Under the pieces are notes generated by a model. The model ran no database searches, was not told the DNA's origin, and saw only the letters and a list, made by a program, of their open reading frames with translations. This document shows, one piece after another, positions 35,201 through 40,784 of a stretch of 64,000 nt of DNA. Origin of the DNA: Apodemus sylvaticus (lineage: Eukaryota; Chordata; Mammalia; Rodentia; Muridae); NCBI RefSeq assembly GCF_947179515.1, contig NC_067483.1:88079835-88143834 (forward strand). Reading direction: 5' to 3'. The position numbers were made by a program, and so were the translations under genes. Position 1 is the first letter of the stretch, and the number at the start of each line of letters is the position of its first letter.

Positions 35201-36225
35201 TAGATGCTTCTAATATCAGGTAAGTCATTGGTATGTGGTGACATGTAAGAGTTCTGCTTATTTGTAAAGTTTTTGTGTGTTTGTTTATCTTTTAAATATA
35301 TTTAGAAGAGCTTTTCGCTTCTAGTCATCCTGTTGACAGAACAGACATATAACATAAGCTCTGCATGAAGACATCAGAACAACCTCTGGGTTTGCTTTGC
35401 CGCAGAGCCCTGACCCTTTCAGTACCCTGGCCACCTCTGCTCCTAAGCTTGCTTTCCTGCCAGGGTGAAACAGATCTGTGTCTTCCCCGAGGCCTTTTCT
35501 TACTTCTTATTTTGTTTTGTTTTGTTTTGTTTGTTTTTTGAGGCGATAGGTTCTCCCTGTGTAGCCCATCTGTCTTGGAACTCACTCTGTAAACTGGCCT
35601 CAAACTCATAGAGATATTGCCTGCCTCTGCCTCCCGAGTGCTGAGATCAAAGGCTTGAGCCACCACTGCCCGGTTCTTAGCCGTATTCTAAGAAATATCT
35701 GTTTACTAATTAAAATTAAGTGCCCCACTCACAAAAAAAATGCTTTTTCTGAGGTCTTGAGCTGGCTCAGCAGGCGAAGGCACTTGCCTCAATGGCCTGG
35801 CCCCTGAGTTGAGTCTAGTCTGTGTAAAGGTGGACGGAGACACACAGTTGTCTTCTGACGTCTATGTGTGGACCATAGCATGCATGTGCACACAGTAATG
35901 AAGGAATAAGTTGTAGGCTGTCAGGATGGCATTTGCCATAGAAGCCTGGAGACCTGAGCTCAGTCTTCAGCACTCAAATGAAGGCAGAGAGAAAGAACAG
36001 ACTCCACAAATTACTCTCTGACTGCCACAGTTATGCTATGGCACACACATGAATAATAATGAATTTAATGTTTTGTTTTTCCTAATTTTGTGACAGTTAA
36101 TCTTATTTTCTCTTCCTAGTTGTTTTCAGAATAATGTAGAAATCCATGTTGCACATATCCAGAGTGGCCTGAGCCAGATGGGAAACTTACATGCCTTCGC
36201 AGCCAACAACACTAACAGAGACTGA
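529..36225 (+). CDS. Lin9: Lin9, DREAM/MuvB core subunit; 12 coding exons, 5'-partial
   Basis: LIN9 is a nuclear scaffold of the MuvB core (with LIN37, LIN52, LIN54 and RBBP4). MuvB joins p130/E2F4/DP as the DREAM repressor in quiescence, and B-MYB/FOXM1 to activate G2/M genes. Joining 529-625, 7273-7406, 9927-10052, 13147-13304, 14705-14838, 15496-15615, 15867-15968, 20953-21033, 28053-28178, 34819-34998, 35122-35219 and 36120-36225 gives one uninterrupted frame of 486 codons plus a stop. Every junction is GT/AG and phases match. Numbered on the 542-residue mammalian protein, this is residues 57-542. The order is a basic N-terminal segment, the DIRP domain (about 95-205), a Tudor-like segment (about 215-275), and a helical region that with LIN52 binds B-MYB (about 350-465). 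The start codon and first exons precede the window. No frameshift or missing splice site was seen. Confidence 0.97.
1026..1073. repeat. 16-bp tandem repeat, three copies
   Basis: The unit ggatcaaacctatagt occurs at 1026-1041 and 1042-1057 exactly, and at 1058-1073 with one change. It sits inside a block duplicated at 1752-1844. Confidence 0.9.
1063..1125 (+). repeat. 63-bp direct duplication, copy 1
   Basis: This segment matches 1782-1844 at 62 of 63 positions. A shared ttgttttctgggg at 1001 and 1754 suggests the original duplicated block was a little longer. Confidence 0.88.
1170..1280 (-). mobile_element. B1 SINE fragment, antisense, diverged
   Basis: B1 body pieces are recognisable (tgtagaccaggctgacctt, gagtgctgggat). 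A (TTTA)n run at 1139-1160 is the complement of its tail. Confidence 0.7.
1782..1844 (+). repeat. 63-bp direct duplication, copy 2
   Basis: Partner of 1063-1125, about 720 bases downstream in the same orientation, lacking the 16-bp tandem expansion. Confidence 0.88.
2325..2506 (-). mobile_element. B3/B2-family SINE, antisense
   Basis: Ends in the complement of the tRNA-derived head (gagccatgtttccagcccc) and contains gggtgctgggaatcgaac and gaagagcagcaagtgctct. Confidence 0.75.
2766..3002 (+). mobile_element. MIR SINE (ancient)
   Basis: Shows the mammalian-wide MIR pattern: tttattgactatttactatg, caggtgctgtcctagg, cattttgcagatgaa, and the core end gctcaaggtcacagagctag. It is older than the rodent SINEs around it. 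Confidence 0.85.
3547..3700 (+). mobile_element. B1 SINE, diverged
   Basis: B1 head gctgggcatggcggctcac and tail side caggacagccatgactac are recognisable. Confidence 0.75.
3733..3930 (+). mobile_element. B3/B4-family SINE
   Basis: tRNA-like head ggccagtgagatggctcag, then gatctgagttcagccccc and a CA-rich 3' part with caaataaa. Confidence 0.7.
4525..4735 (-). mobile_element. L1 3' UTR fragment, antisense
   Basis: On the minus strand this reads as the G-rich end of a rodent L1 3' UTR, including the complement of ctggggcctcaagtctctca, with no ORF. Confidence 0.6.
5303..5452 (+). mobile_element. B1 SINE with (GT)n tail
   Basis: B1 body from gccaggcgtagagcacgcc to caggacagccagagtt, then a GT microsatellite at about 5430-5452. 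Confidence 0.75.
6989..7024. repeat. (GT)n microsatellite
   Basis: About 18 uninterrupted GT units in the Lin9 intron. Confidence 0.95.
7273..7406 (+). CDS. Lin9: Lin9 coding exon, residues 89-133 (start of DIRP domain)
   Basis: Acceptor atatag and donor gtacgt. It starts KFTATMSTPDKKASQKIG and runs through KAHKWCIYEWFYSNID, a hallmark of the DIRP domain shared by LIN9, fly Aly/Mip130 and plant ALWAYS EARLY proteins. It ends two bases into a lysine codon completed by the next exon. The ATG at 7288 is internal to the exon and is not the main start in the full-length protein, although a shorter product starting there cannot be excluded. Confidence 0.95.
7497..8165 (-). mobile_element. L1 (Lx-type) 3' end, antisense
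   Basis: About 670 bases match the layout of an old rodent L1 3' UTR read on the minus strand. It starts with the T-rich complement of the tail. No intact ORF2 part is present. Family assignment is by eye. Confidence 0.65.
9075..9250 (-). mobile_element. B2 SINE, antisense, with (GATT)n tail
   Basis: Contains the complement of the B2 body (agaagagggcatcagatctc, accatgtggttgctagg). The tail side carries a (GATT)n run at 9081-9112. Confidence 0.85.
9927..10052 (+). CDS. Lin9: Lin9 coding exon, residues 133-175 (DIRP domain)
   Basis: Acceptor ttacag and donor gtaaat. It encodes PLFEGDNDFCVCLKESFPNL and then RVEWGKIRRLMGKPRR, continuing the DIRP domain. Both ends split codons: one base at the start and two at the end. 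The 126-base length keeps frame if skipped. Confidence 0.95.
11569..11742 (+). mobile_element. B1 SINE
   Basis: Full body from gccaggcagtggtggcgcac to gagaaaccctgtctcg, with an A-rich tail. Confidence 0.9.
11872..12050 (+). mobile_element. B2 SINE
   Basis: tRNA-like head ggctggagagatggatcag, body cagcagccacatggtggctc and a tail with aataaataaaatt. Confidence 0.9.
12207..12600 (+). mobile_element. LTR-like element, copy A, with 5-bp target duplication
   Basis: A 394-bp element beginning TGTCTTAGTCAGGG and ending CAGCCAGTACA. It is flanked by gatgt at 12202-12206 and 12601-12605. TG...CA ends with a 5-bp duplication are typical of LTRs of the ERVL/MaLR type. A very similar copy lies at 14093-14481. 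I do not name the family. There is no internal retroviral coding sequence, so it is a solo copy. Confidence 0.8.
13147..13304 (+). CDS. Lin9: Lin9 coding exon, residues 175-228 (DIRP end and linker)
   Basis: Acceptor ttctag and donor gtaagt. It encodes CSSAFFEEERSALKQKRQKI and a linker ending PLPLVIGTKVT. The middle is strongly basic and probably helical. The 158-base length is not a multiple of three, so loss of this exon shifts the frame. This exon lies between the two direct LTR-like copies at 12207-12600 and 14093-14481. Confidence 0.95.
13305..14704. other. Lin9: Lin9 intron, 1.4 kb: inventory
   Basis: Holds a B3-type SINE (about 13420-13625, +), a partial B1 (about 13675-13770, +), LTR-like copy B, and otherwise unique sequence (13780-14090 and 14490-14700). 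Confidence 0.6.
14093..14481 (+). mobile_element. LTR-like element, copy B, with 5-bp target duplication
   Basis: A 389-bp sister of 12207-12600 in the same orientation, differing by scattered substitutions and small indels. It is flanked by gtagc at 14088-14092 and 14482-14486. The different flanks show two independent insertions rather than a segmental duplication. Confidence 0.8.
14705..14838 (+). CDS. Lin9: Lin9 coding exon, residues 228-272 (Tudor-like segment)
   Basis: Acceptor tttcag and donor gtgagt. It encodes ARLRGIHDGLFTGQIDAVD and then YRVTFDRTGLGTHTIPDYEV, a small beta-barrel pattern typical of Tudor-like folds in LIN9. Human LIN9, as recalled, has valine where this has isoleucine after ARLRG, a conservative change. 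Confidence 0.95.
14839..15495. other. Lin9: Lin9 intron, 657 bp
   Basis: Holds one B1 (14883-15051). The rest, including a TG-rich part near 15195-15250, shows nothing I recognise with certainty. Confidence 0.6.
14883..15051 (+). mobile_element. B1 SINE with long A tail
   Basis: Full body from gccaggcggtggtgatgcac to gaaactctgtctag and a tail of about 20 A. Confidence 0.9.
15496..15615 (+). CDS. Lin9: Lin9 coding exon, residues 273-312
   Basis: Acceptor cacag and donor gtaagt. It encodes SNEPHETMPIAAFGQKQRPS, a proline-rich tract with RFFMTPPRLHYTPPLQSPIT, and ends at a codon boundary. It is 120 bases and in frame, separated from the next exon by only 251 bases. Confidence 0.95.
15867..15968 (+). 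CDS. Lin9: Lin9 coding exon, residues 313-346
   Basis: Acceptor cctcag and donor gtaagt. It encodes DGDPLLGQSPWRSKISGSDT and then LGGFPVEFLIQV. The start DGD differs from the human DND recalled at this place. The exon is 102 bases with both ends at codon boundaries. Confidence 0.94.
16135..16264 (-). mobile_element. B1 SINE, antisense (arm 1 of inverted pair)
   Basis: Full-length antisense B1, with 28 bases between it and a sense B1. Confidence 0.9.
16293..16467 (+). mobile_element. B1 SINE (arm 2 of inverted pair)
   Basis: Full-length sense B1 with an A-rich tail, bounded by a 13-bp target duplication aaaacaataattt at 16279-16291 and 16468-16480. Confidence 0.92.
16938..17135 (+). mobile_element. 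B2/B3-family SINE
   Basis: Head ggctggagagatggatggg, body caattcccagtacccacgtg and an A-rich end with aaaataaaaatt. Confidence 0.8.
17230..17385 (+). mobile_element. B1 SINE
   Basis: B1 body with gcaatggtggcgcatgcc and caggacagccagggctgtac. Confidence 0.85.
17395..17990 (-). mobile_element. L1 (Lx-type) 3' UTR, antisense
   Basis: Reads on the minus strand as an old rodent L1 3' UTR. The plus strand carries gcctctttttctttaattcc, a TG run and gggctgaccatttgg as typical landmarks. No coding part remains. Confidence 0.6.
18427..18609 (-). mobile_element. B2 SINE, antisense
   Basis: Complement of a B2: tail side aaagatttatttattttc, then ccagaagagggcatcagatt and head complement gggccatctctccagcc. 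Confidence 0.9.
18640..18800 (-). mobile_element. Old mammalian L1 fragment, antisense
   Basis: The stretch around cacataagccccctgcctca and catttgttacagtcaac resembles L1M-class sequence shared across placental mammals. Confidence 0.5.
20163..20320 (+). mobile_element. B1 SINE
   Basis: B1 body with caggaggcagaggcaggcgg and gagaaaccctgtctcg; the head is slightly diverged. Confidence 0.85.
20663..20833 (+). mobile_element. B1 SINE with target duplication
   Basis: Full-length B1. The sequence aaaataaagtg occurs immediately before it and again after its tail (about 20834-20844). Confidence 0.9.
20953..21033 (+). CDS. Lin9: Lin9 coding exon, residues 347-373 (start of MYB-binding helices)
   Basis: Acceptor ctacag and donor gtaagg. 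It encodes TKLSKILMIKKEHIKKLREM and NTEAEKL, an amphipathic helix. It begins the region (about 350-465) that forms a coiled helical unit with LIN52 and contacts B-MYB. At 81 bases it is the shortest coding exon here and is in frame. Confidence 0.95.
21186..21375 (-). repeat. 19-bp minisatellite, ten copies, inside a B1-like segment
   Basis: Units of 19 bp (consensus gggttgtatagaccaggct, later copies with cagcct) start at 21186 and every 19 bases to 21357. The unit resembles the antisense B1 stretch around tgtagaccaggctgg. Flanks before and after look like the rest of an antisense B1, so the array probably arose by internal expansion of that SINE. Confidence 0.93.
21962..22140 (+). mobile_element. 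B2 SINE
   Basis: Head atggagagatggctcagtgg, body caactacatggaggctcac and tail aaaaaataaaag. Confidence 0.88.
22265..22353 (+). mobile_element. B1 SINE fragment
   Basis: B1 body from ccagcacttgggaggcagag to gttccaggacagccgcc. Its normal 3' end is replaced by the long purine tract that follows. Confidence 0.85.
22354..22538 (+). repeat. 185-bp uninterrupted purine tract: (GA)n, (GGGGA)10, (GAAA)n
   Basis: Every base from 22354 to 22538 is A or G. It begins as a GA repeat (to about 22420), passes through ten GGGG runs separated by single A (22433-22481), and ends as GAAA-type repeats. Such mirror-rich purine tracts can form triplex or G-quadruplex structures. Confidence 0.95.
22600..22700 (+). 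repeat. Compound microsatellite (GGTG)n(GGAT)n(GGATAGAT)n
   Basis: Tetranucleotide runs shift from gggt to ggat to alternating ggat/agat. Confidence 0.93.
23272..23528 (+). mobile_element. Retroposed copy of an LTR-derived RNA
   Basis: The body matches the minus-strand reading of the LTR at 57720-58099, starting just downstream of where that LTR's TATA-like box would set the cap. It ends in poly(A) 15 bases after AATAAA (23497-23502). tagtctg at 23265-23271 and 23545-23551 (extended 10 of 11 match) forms a target duplication. It is the signature of L1-driven copying of a short LTR transcript. A CT run (23409-23460) has expanded inside it. No protein is encoded. Confidence 0.75.
24067..24255 (+). 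mobile_element. B2 SINE
   Basis: Head gggctggaaagatggctcag, body agcaaccacatggtggctc and an AT-rich tail with aaataaataaatc. Confidence 0.92.
24421..24572 (+). mobile_element. B1 SINE
   Basis: Body from gctgggcggtggtatcacat to agagaccctgtctc, followed by a CAA-rich tail. Confidence 0.9.
25191..25334 (-). mobile_element. B1 SINE, antisense
   Basis: Complement of a full B1, from gagacagggtttctctgtgt to ccaccacccagc. Confidence 0.9.
25510..25980 (-). mobile_element. Old mammalian L1 3' end fragments, antisense
   Basis: Segments such as gtataaataggatcatacag and gctgtgaacattggtataca follow the 3' UTR layout of ancient L1M elements. An ID-like antisense piece (25680-25735) interrupts them. Confidence 0.55.
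25985..26424 (-). mobile_element. B2 SINE, antisense, split by a second B2
   Basis: The outer B2 reads antisense. Its 3' side is at 25985-26043 and its head side at 26293-26424, interrupted by the sense B2 at 26044-26292. Confidence 0.92.
26044..26292 (+). mobile_element. B2 SINE nested in an antisense B2, with internal duplication
   Basis: Flanked by a perfect 16-bp target duplication agaaacaccagaagag (26028-26043, 26293-26308). Its tRNA-like part carries ggttaagagcac-type sequence twice, adding about 20 bases near 26066-26102. The tail is a (AAAT)n run at 26217-26269. Confidence 0.95.
27070..27400 (+). mobile_element. Rodent dispersed repeat, unassigned (relative of the 12.2/14.1-kb LTRs)
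   Basis: Shares the order gataaacatcatgaccaagg, ...gagtttgtctgggttta, ...ccaccaaatgttcaaacacc with older rodent dispersed repeats. It resembles the start of the LTR copies at 12207 and 14093 but is far more diverged. Confidence 0.45.
28053..28178 (+). CDS. Lin9: Lin9 coding exon, residues 374-415 (MYB-binding helices)
   Basis: Acceptor ttgtcag and donor gtaagt. It encodes KSYSMPIGIEFQRRYATIVL followed by a heptad-like ELEQLNKDLNKVLHKVQQYC. This is the long helix that pairs with LIN52. Length is 126 bases, phase 0 at both ends. It sits between the two largest introns of the window (7.0 and 6.6 kb). Confidence 0.96.
28249..28374 (-). mobile_element. B1 SINE, antisense
   Basis: Complement of B1 with ctggagaccaggctggcctc and attaaaggcgtgtgccat. 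Confidence 0.85.
28983..29990 (+). mobile_element. LTR-like rodent repeat, unassigned, interrupted by a B1
   Basis: About 840 bases excluding the B1. It is purine-rich and ends in gaggaaataaagtc (AATAAA at 29982-29987), as an LTR R/U5 boundary would. No retroviral protein frame is visible. Boundaries and family are guesses. Confidence 0.35.
29132..29300 (+). mobile_element. B1 SINE with target duplication
   Basis: Full-length B1 flanked by tgtctactaa at 29122-29131 and 29301-29310. It was inserted into the LTR-like region 28983-29990 and is therefore younger. Confidence 0.93.
32932..33135. repeat. 51-bp minisatellite, four copies
   Basis: Units start at 32932, 32983, 33034 and 33085 and are nearly identical. 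Outer units 1 and 4 read cacta where inner units 2 and 3 read cacga. 51 is a multiple of three, so long open frames run through it, but nothing else suggests coding. Confidence 0.95.
33970..34140 (+). mobile_element. B1 SINE with target duplication
   Basis: Full-length B1, flanked by gaaagatgga at 33960-33969 and 34141-34150. Confidence 0.94.
34819..34998 (+). CDS. Lin9: Lin9 coding exon, residues 416-475
   Basis: Acceptor gttcag and donor gtaaat. It encodes LAPDQGLQPADQPTDLRRRC, an acidic helix EEEAQEIVRQANSASGQPCV, and ENENLTDLISRLTAILLQIK. Length is 180 bases, phase 0 at both ends. Only 123 bases separate it from the next exon. Confidence 0.96.
35122..35219 (+). CDS. Lin9: Lin9 coding exon, residues 476-508
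   Basis: Acceptor ctgtag and donor gtaagt. It encodes CLAEGGDLNSFEFKSLTDSL and NDIKNTIDASNI, ending two bases into a serine codon. Length is 98 bases. Confidence 0.95.
35220..36119. other. Lin9: Lin9 last intron, 900 bp
   Basis: Contains an antisense B1 (35529-35676), two B3-type SINEs in sense orientation (about 35755-35900 and 35910-36060) and a short unique part before the acceptor. Confidence 0.65.
35529..35676 (-). mobile_element. B1 SINE, antisense
   Basis: Complement of B1 with ctctgtaaactggcctcaaa and ccaccactgcccgg. Confidence 0.85.
36120..36225 (+). CDS. Lin9: Lin9 last coding exon, residues 508-542 and stop
   Basis: Acceptor ttcctag. It completes the serine codon and encodes CFQNNVEIHVAHIQSGLSQM and GNLHAFAANNTNRD, then TGA at 36223-36225. 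The C-terminus is the expected one for mammalian LIN9, so the reading is complete at this end. Confidence 0.96.
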
Positions 36226-36792
36226 GCGCAGGAGCCCAGCTGCACACCACCGTGGTCTGAGGAGTCCTCTACCTTAACCTAAGCTTCCGACACCACAAAG
36301 CCTATCTGCTGGAAAACAGCACTGTACATCTCCAACCACGGCTTTTTAATACACTGTACTGCTTCGTAAACCAGCGTTGTGCTGACCAGAATTTATTTAT
36401 TGCTCTTTTATTATCCAGATGCAGTGGTGTTGCTTATATTTCATGTTTATCAGCAAACAGTTTTAACCTGAAATTCCCTGAACGTACTCTCCCATGGAGG
36501 AGTGTGCTCGCTGCTGTTTATCCATGCGTGACTGCTCAGCACATGCAGACGGCTCCTGTGACACAGAACATGAAGAAGCATGGTCTCTCCATGCATGATG
36601 GTGGAAATCCCACCTGAGGATCACTGCTCCGGTGGATGTAGTTGACCATTGTATCTCAGGCTTCAAAATGGACGTCATGAGTGTGGGAGGTCGGGTCTTC
36701 AGGAACCCACTGGAATGCAGATGGGAAACATGGACTTAAGTATATGTCTCATATACTGACAGTGTGACATGGTTCTATAGATCAATTATAAT

Positions 36793-36798
36793 AATAAA
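36793..36798 (+). terminator. Lin9: Proximal poly(A) signal candidate of Lin9
   Basis: A canonical AATAAA lies in an AT-rich stretch 568 bases after the Lin9 stop. Use cannot be judged from sequence alone. Confidence 0.4.
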
Positions 36799-37328
36799 TA
36801 TTTTAATTTATCATAATTTATAAAAGCCTTGTTTATCAGCAGAAGGAGATGAAGGCACAGGCGGAGTTGTACGTGCACTGCTGGGTCCCAGCGAGTGGAC
36901 TTGGATGCCTTCCAGGATTCAGGGCAGGAGTGCTATTGCTAAGACTTATTTTAAAAAAAGACTGATAACACACTATTTTCATATTTTTTTGTTTATTTGC
37001 ACAACTTTAAACCAGATTACTGGTTAAAATTCAACAGTACACAATTTATAAAGTAAAAATATTTTATAAGGAAAGCATATGACAGTGTGAATTACAGAGG
37101 GAGGTTTGGTTTTAGTTGTTTTCTTGTTTGGTTTGGGTTTTTCTTTTTAAGAAAAACCCTGCCTAAAATAATCTTGTAAAAAGTATGTATTTTAAATTTT
37201 TGTTTTAATATAGAATATTATAAAGCCAAAATATAATTGTTTTCAGATTTGGAGTTTAAACTAGAGCTATAGAGGTGGTTCTGATTCTTTGACATCTCAT
37301 AAAATGAGACTTTTGTATATTAATGTAT

Positions 37329-37334
37329 AATAAA
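37329..37334 (+). terminator. Lin9: Main poly(A) signal candidate of Lin9
   Basis: AATAAA about 1.1 kb after the stop, at the end of the repeat-free 3' sequence and followed by T-rich DNA within about 40 bases. A further AATAAA is at 37502. Confidence 0.5.
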
Positions 37335-37811
37335 ACTGAAATAAGATTATTTTCCTTGAAATTTTTGTATAGTTTAAAATGCTTCTGTGTTCTTCGTTGC
37401 TATGGGCCACTGCAGATCCTAGTGCAGAGTTTATATTTAGCTAAACTGTTATGTTAATTAAGAAAAGCATAAATCTTTTATTCTTAATATTTGTAATTCT
37501 AAATAAATCAATCTATGAAATTTAATGATGTCTGAGAATCTTATTAACGAAAGATGATAGTTAATTCTATTTAAGATGTTTTCAGAGGGCTGGTGAGATA
37601 GCTCAGCAGGTGAGGTGCCCAGAGGCCATCTGACTTTGGTAGGTTCCCCTCTGAGCAGAGCTCCCACACACAAGCAGATAAAAGTCATCCTTCTTTTTAA
37701 TCCAGGTGTGGTAATATATACTTTTAATCCCAGCACTAGGGACCTGGCAGAGGCAGGTATGTTTCTGTGGGTTCAAAGCCACCCTGTTCTGCATAAAACC
37801 TGTCTCAAATT

Positions 37812-38120
37812 TTTTTTTATTTTATTTATTGAATATCTTCTTCATTTACATTTCCAATGGTAAAACCTTTTCTTATTTCCCCCTCCCTAAAAACCCCCGA
37901 CCCCTCCTCCTAACCCCTGCCTCCATGTATATGCCCCGATTTCCCTTTGGGGCATCTGTTGAGCCTTCACCTGACCAAGGACCACTCCTCCCACTGATGC
38001 CCAACAAGGCATTCCTCTGCCACAATTTGGCTGGAACCATGTGTACCCCTTGGTCGATGGTTTAGTCCCTGGGAGTCCTAGGGCATCTGGGTGGCCGACA
38101 TCGTTGTTCTTCCCATGGGG
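37812..38120 (-). mobile_element. L1Md-type 3' end, antisense
   Basis: The minus strand reads as a mouse L1 3' UTR, beginning just inside the tail at 37812. It includes the complement of ctgttgagccttcacctgac and the region around ccatgtgtaccccttgg. The same L1 section occurs in sense orientation at 59650-59950. Confidence 0.85.
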
Positions 38121-38829
38121 CTGGTTTTTTTTGTTTGTTTTTTTTTTTTTTTTTAGTGTTAACAAGAGTGCCGGTTTCCGTGAAGTTTTTAGGCAATGTA
38201 GTACAGATTGGTGGCCAGGTCTCTTTCGGTTTTGTTGTTGTTTAAGTCAAATTCTCACTGTGTTGCTCAGGCAGGCTTTGCAGCTGGGGACTTAAGCCGC
38301 ACTCCATCGTGCCCAGCTCTGGCCATCTGGAAATCATCCCTGTCCAGTATCATTCATGGAGAAGTGGTTTTATTTTTCATCTGTGAGTAGATCACTGCGG
38401 AAACACTAAGCAAGAAAACTAATTTTCTTAGTATAGACCCAGCAAAAGACTAAATTTAACTAGAAGTCAGTAAATGCTGCTTAGTGCTCACTTGTCACTG
38501 AGGTCAAGACAGACCTCATTTTGTACGTCGCATGTCCTTCAGTGCTGTGCCGACAGCAGAGCCCACACCGAAGAATATAGCTGAAGTTTATTTTTGTTAA
38601 GGAAAAAAGCGCTATCTAATTGAAGCAGTTGTTTGGAGTCAGATGTGCCCGGGCTTGAATGATCCTGTCACTGGTGAGCGCGTTTGCAGCTTTTTAGAAA
38701 GCTCCCAGGGCCACATGGAGCCAACGGACTGGATCTCAACTACTCAACACTAGCTCTAAAACATCAAATTCACTGGTCACTAAGAATGTAAAAATAAAAG
38801 AGATTTGCCTATTAAATTTTCTTTATTGA

Positions 38830-38959
38830 GCTGGCCTGGTGTGAGTATAATCCCAGTTTATTGGAAGGCTAAAGCTGAAGGATCACAAGTTCATGGCCAG
38901 CCTGGGCTACAGAGTGAATTCAGTACTAGCCTGGGCAAGTTGATAAAATGCTGTCTCAA
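38830..38959 (+). mobile_element. Older B1 SINE, target of a younger B1
   Basis: A diverged B1 whose 3' end was hit by the insertion at 38960-39143. Confidence 0.75.
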
Positions 38960-39107
38960 GCCGGTCAGTGGTGGCGCATGCCTGTAATCCCAGCACTCTG
39001 GGAGACAAAGGCAGGCAGATTTCTGAGTTCGAGGCCAGCCTGGTCTACAGAGTGAGTTCCAGGACAGCCAGAGCTATAGAGAAACCCTGTCTCGGAAAAA
39101 AACAAAT

Positions 39108-39143
<36 letters not shown>
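38960..39143 (+). mobile_element. Young B1 SINE with 34-base pure A tail
   Basis: Full-length B1 with an unbroken run of 34 A (39109-39142), flanked by atgctgtctcaa at 38948-38959 and 39144-39155. The long intact tail and perfect duplication indicate a recent insertion. Confidence 0.95.
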
Positions 39144-39144
<1 letters not shown>

Positions 39145-39186
39145 TGCTGTCTCAAAGAGCTAAAAAGGGAGGGAGGGGGGCAAAAA

Positions 39187-39325
39187 GGGTCAGGCAGTGG
39201 TGGCACATGCCTTTATTCCCAGCACTCAGGAGGAGTGGATCTCTAAGTTCGGGGCTAACCTGATCTACAGAGTGAGTCTCTGGGCTTCCAGAGCTACACA
39301 GAGAAACTCTGTCTCAAAAAACCTT
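39187..39325 (+). mobile_element. B1 SINE
   Basis: B1 body from gtcaggcagtggtggcacat to gaaactctgtctc, with a small internal deletion. Confidence 0.85.
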
Positions 39326-39894
39326 TATGTCTTCCTGTTTGTCTTTCTGCCTGCCTGCCTTCATTTCTTTCTCCATCTCAGAAAAACCTTTCTTCCTGTC
39401 TGTCTATCTTTCTTTTTTATGTGTATGGATGTTTTGCCTGTGTGTACATAATGTGTCTACATATGTGCACCATTTGTATGCCTGGTGCCCAAAATGGGCA
39501 GAAGAGGACGTCAGATCTTGAACTGGAATTAAGAAAAGTTAGAAACCATGTGGATGCTGGGAATTGAACTTGAGTCTTCTTCAAGAGCAACAGGTGTTCT
39601 TAATTGCTGAGTCATCTCTCTAACCCCTAATTACATAGTTTGTTTTTGACTGATTCTGAGTATTCCATTAAGTTTAAGGTGTTCTTCTCCGTCTTGTCAC
39701 TGGATTTACAGCATCTCAATTGGCCTAAACTATCATCTAAACTGTCGCCAGCTTAAGTTTGAGTCTCTGTTGGTGAGACTTCAATTACCATATCAATATT
39801 TTAGTTCTTAAGTTCACCTGGTCATTTATATATACCTGGAACTCTGAAACCAAAATACTCATGAGTCTTAATGTAGTCTGAGGGATCTAAGGTA

Positions 39895-40195
39895 AGCTTG
39901 GTGCTTTGAATGAGAATGGCCCTATAACTTGTGGCTCCCGGTTGGTAGAATTGGGAGGTGTGGTCTTGTGGAGGGTGTGTGTTACTGGGGGTGGGGCTTT
40001 GAGGCTTCAGAAGCTACCCCATCCCCAGTACTCTACATCCTTGTTTCCAAATGTGAACTCTTCCTGCCATCCTGCCTCGGTTTCTCCATCATGGATGCTA
40101 CCCTTCTGTAACTGTCAGCCCAATTCAACATTTAGTTTTATAAGCTGTCCTGATCCTGGTGTTTATCACAGCAACGAAAAAGACAATAAGCTTTT
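39895..40195 (+). mobile_element. Rodent dispersed LTR-like repeat, unassigned
   Basis: Landmarks ggttggtagaattgggaggt, ctgggggtggggctttgagg, cagcccaattcaac and cacagcaacgaaaaagacaa are those of a common mouse interspersed repeat that I cannot name with confidence. Confidence 0.5.
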
Positions 40196-40784
40196 AATTT
40201 TTTTCTTGAATTTATTTATTTTGTATGTGTGTACGTATGTGGGTGCACACCATAGCACACACATGGAAGTCAAAAAGACAAAGAAATCTGTTCTCCCTTC
40301 CACCAGGTGGGTCTTGGGGATCAAACTCAGGTTGTCAGGCGTGGTGGTAACACTGAGCCATCTTAGCAGCCCTGCAACTAAGCTTACTCAAATACTCAGT
40401 GCACTGCATATGCAGAAAGTATATCCATCCCTTCAGAATGTCTTCTTGGTCATTCATTATGTACTCCCTAAGTTTCCCAGCACTGAGGTCTGGGAAAACA
40501 GGGTTCAATTCAAGTCAGGGCTCATTTCAATGGGATTTCTGTAAGAATAGTAGTGAGGAACACTTAGTAACCCACTAACGCTGTACAGGAAACGTAATAA
40601 CAAGTGCTAAGACAAATGGTTGTCAAAGTAACCGGTGCAAAGAGTAAGATTAGTTAGGAAAAGGTCAGACTTCAGAAAGGGAGCTGCCTGAGCTGTTTCA
40701 AAAGAGAAACTTTCTCACTGCTTCATCTCAGGAGAAAGGAAGAACAAAGAAGCACATTATGGATAAACGATCTTAAGGTTTGCA

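Larger units (their letters stand above)
36226..37355 (+). other. Lin9: Lin9 3' untranslated region (end inferred)
   Basis: About 1.1 kb of mostly unique, AT-rich sequence follows the stop codon with no clear SINE insertion, which is what a retained 3' UTR looks like in this repeat-dense locus. Poly(A) signal hexamers AATAAA lie at 36793-36798, 37329-37334 and 37502-37507. The middle one is at the end of the repeat-free stretch and I take it as the likeliest main end. The first could give a short form and the third a slightly longer one. Confidence 0.65.
37356..40784. other. Lin9-Mixl1 tail-to-tail spacer: inventory
   Basis: Besides separate entries it has a B3/B4-type head (about 37587-37690, +), diverged B1 (37698-37810, +), antisense B1 (about 38225-38330), an antisense B3-type SINE (39410-39630), a rodent dispersed repeat (39895-40195) and another antisense B3-type SINE (40200-40375). 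Parts 38350-38820 and 39640-39880 look unique. The open frame at 39906-40544 crosses repeats and is not a gene. Confidence 0.6.

Noticed and set aside
39906..40544. 212-codon plus-strand open frame between the genes
   Set aside because: It runs through a dispersed rodent repeat and an antisense B3-type SINE; no homology was recognised.
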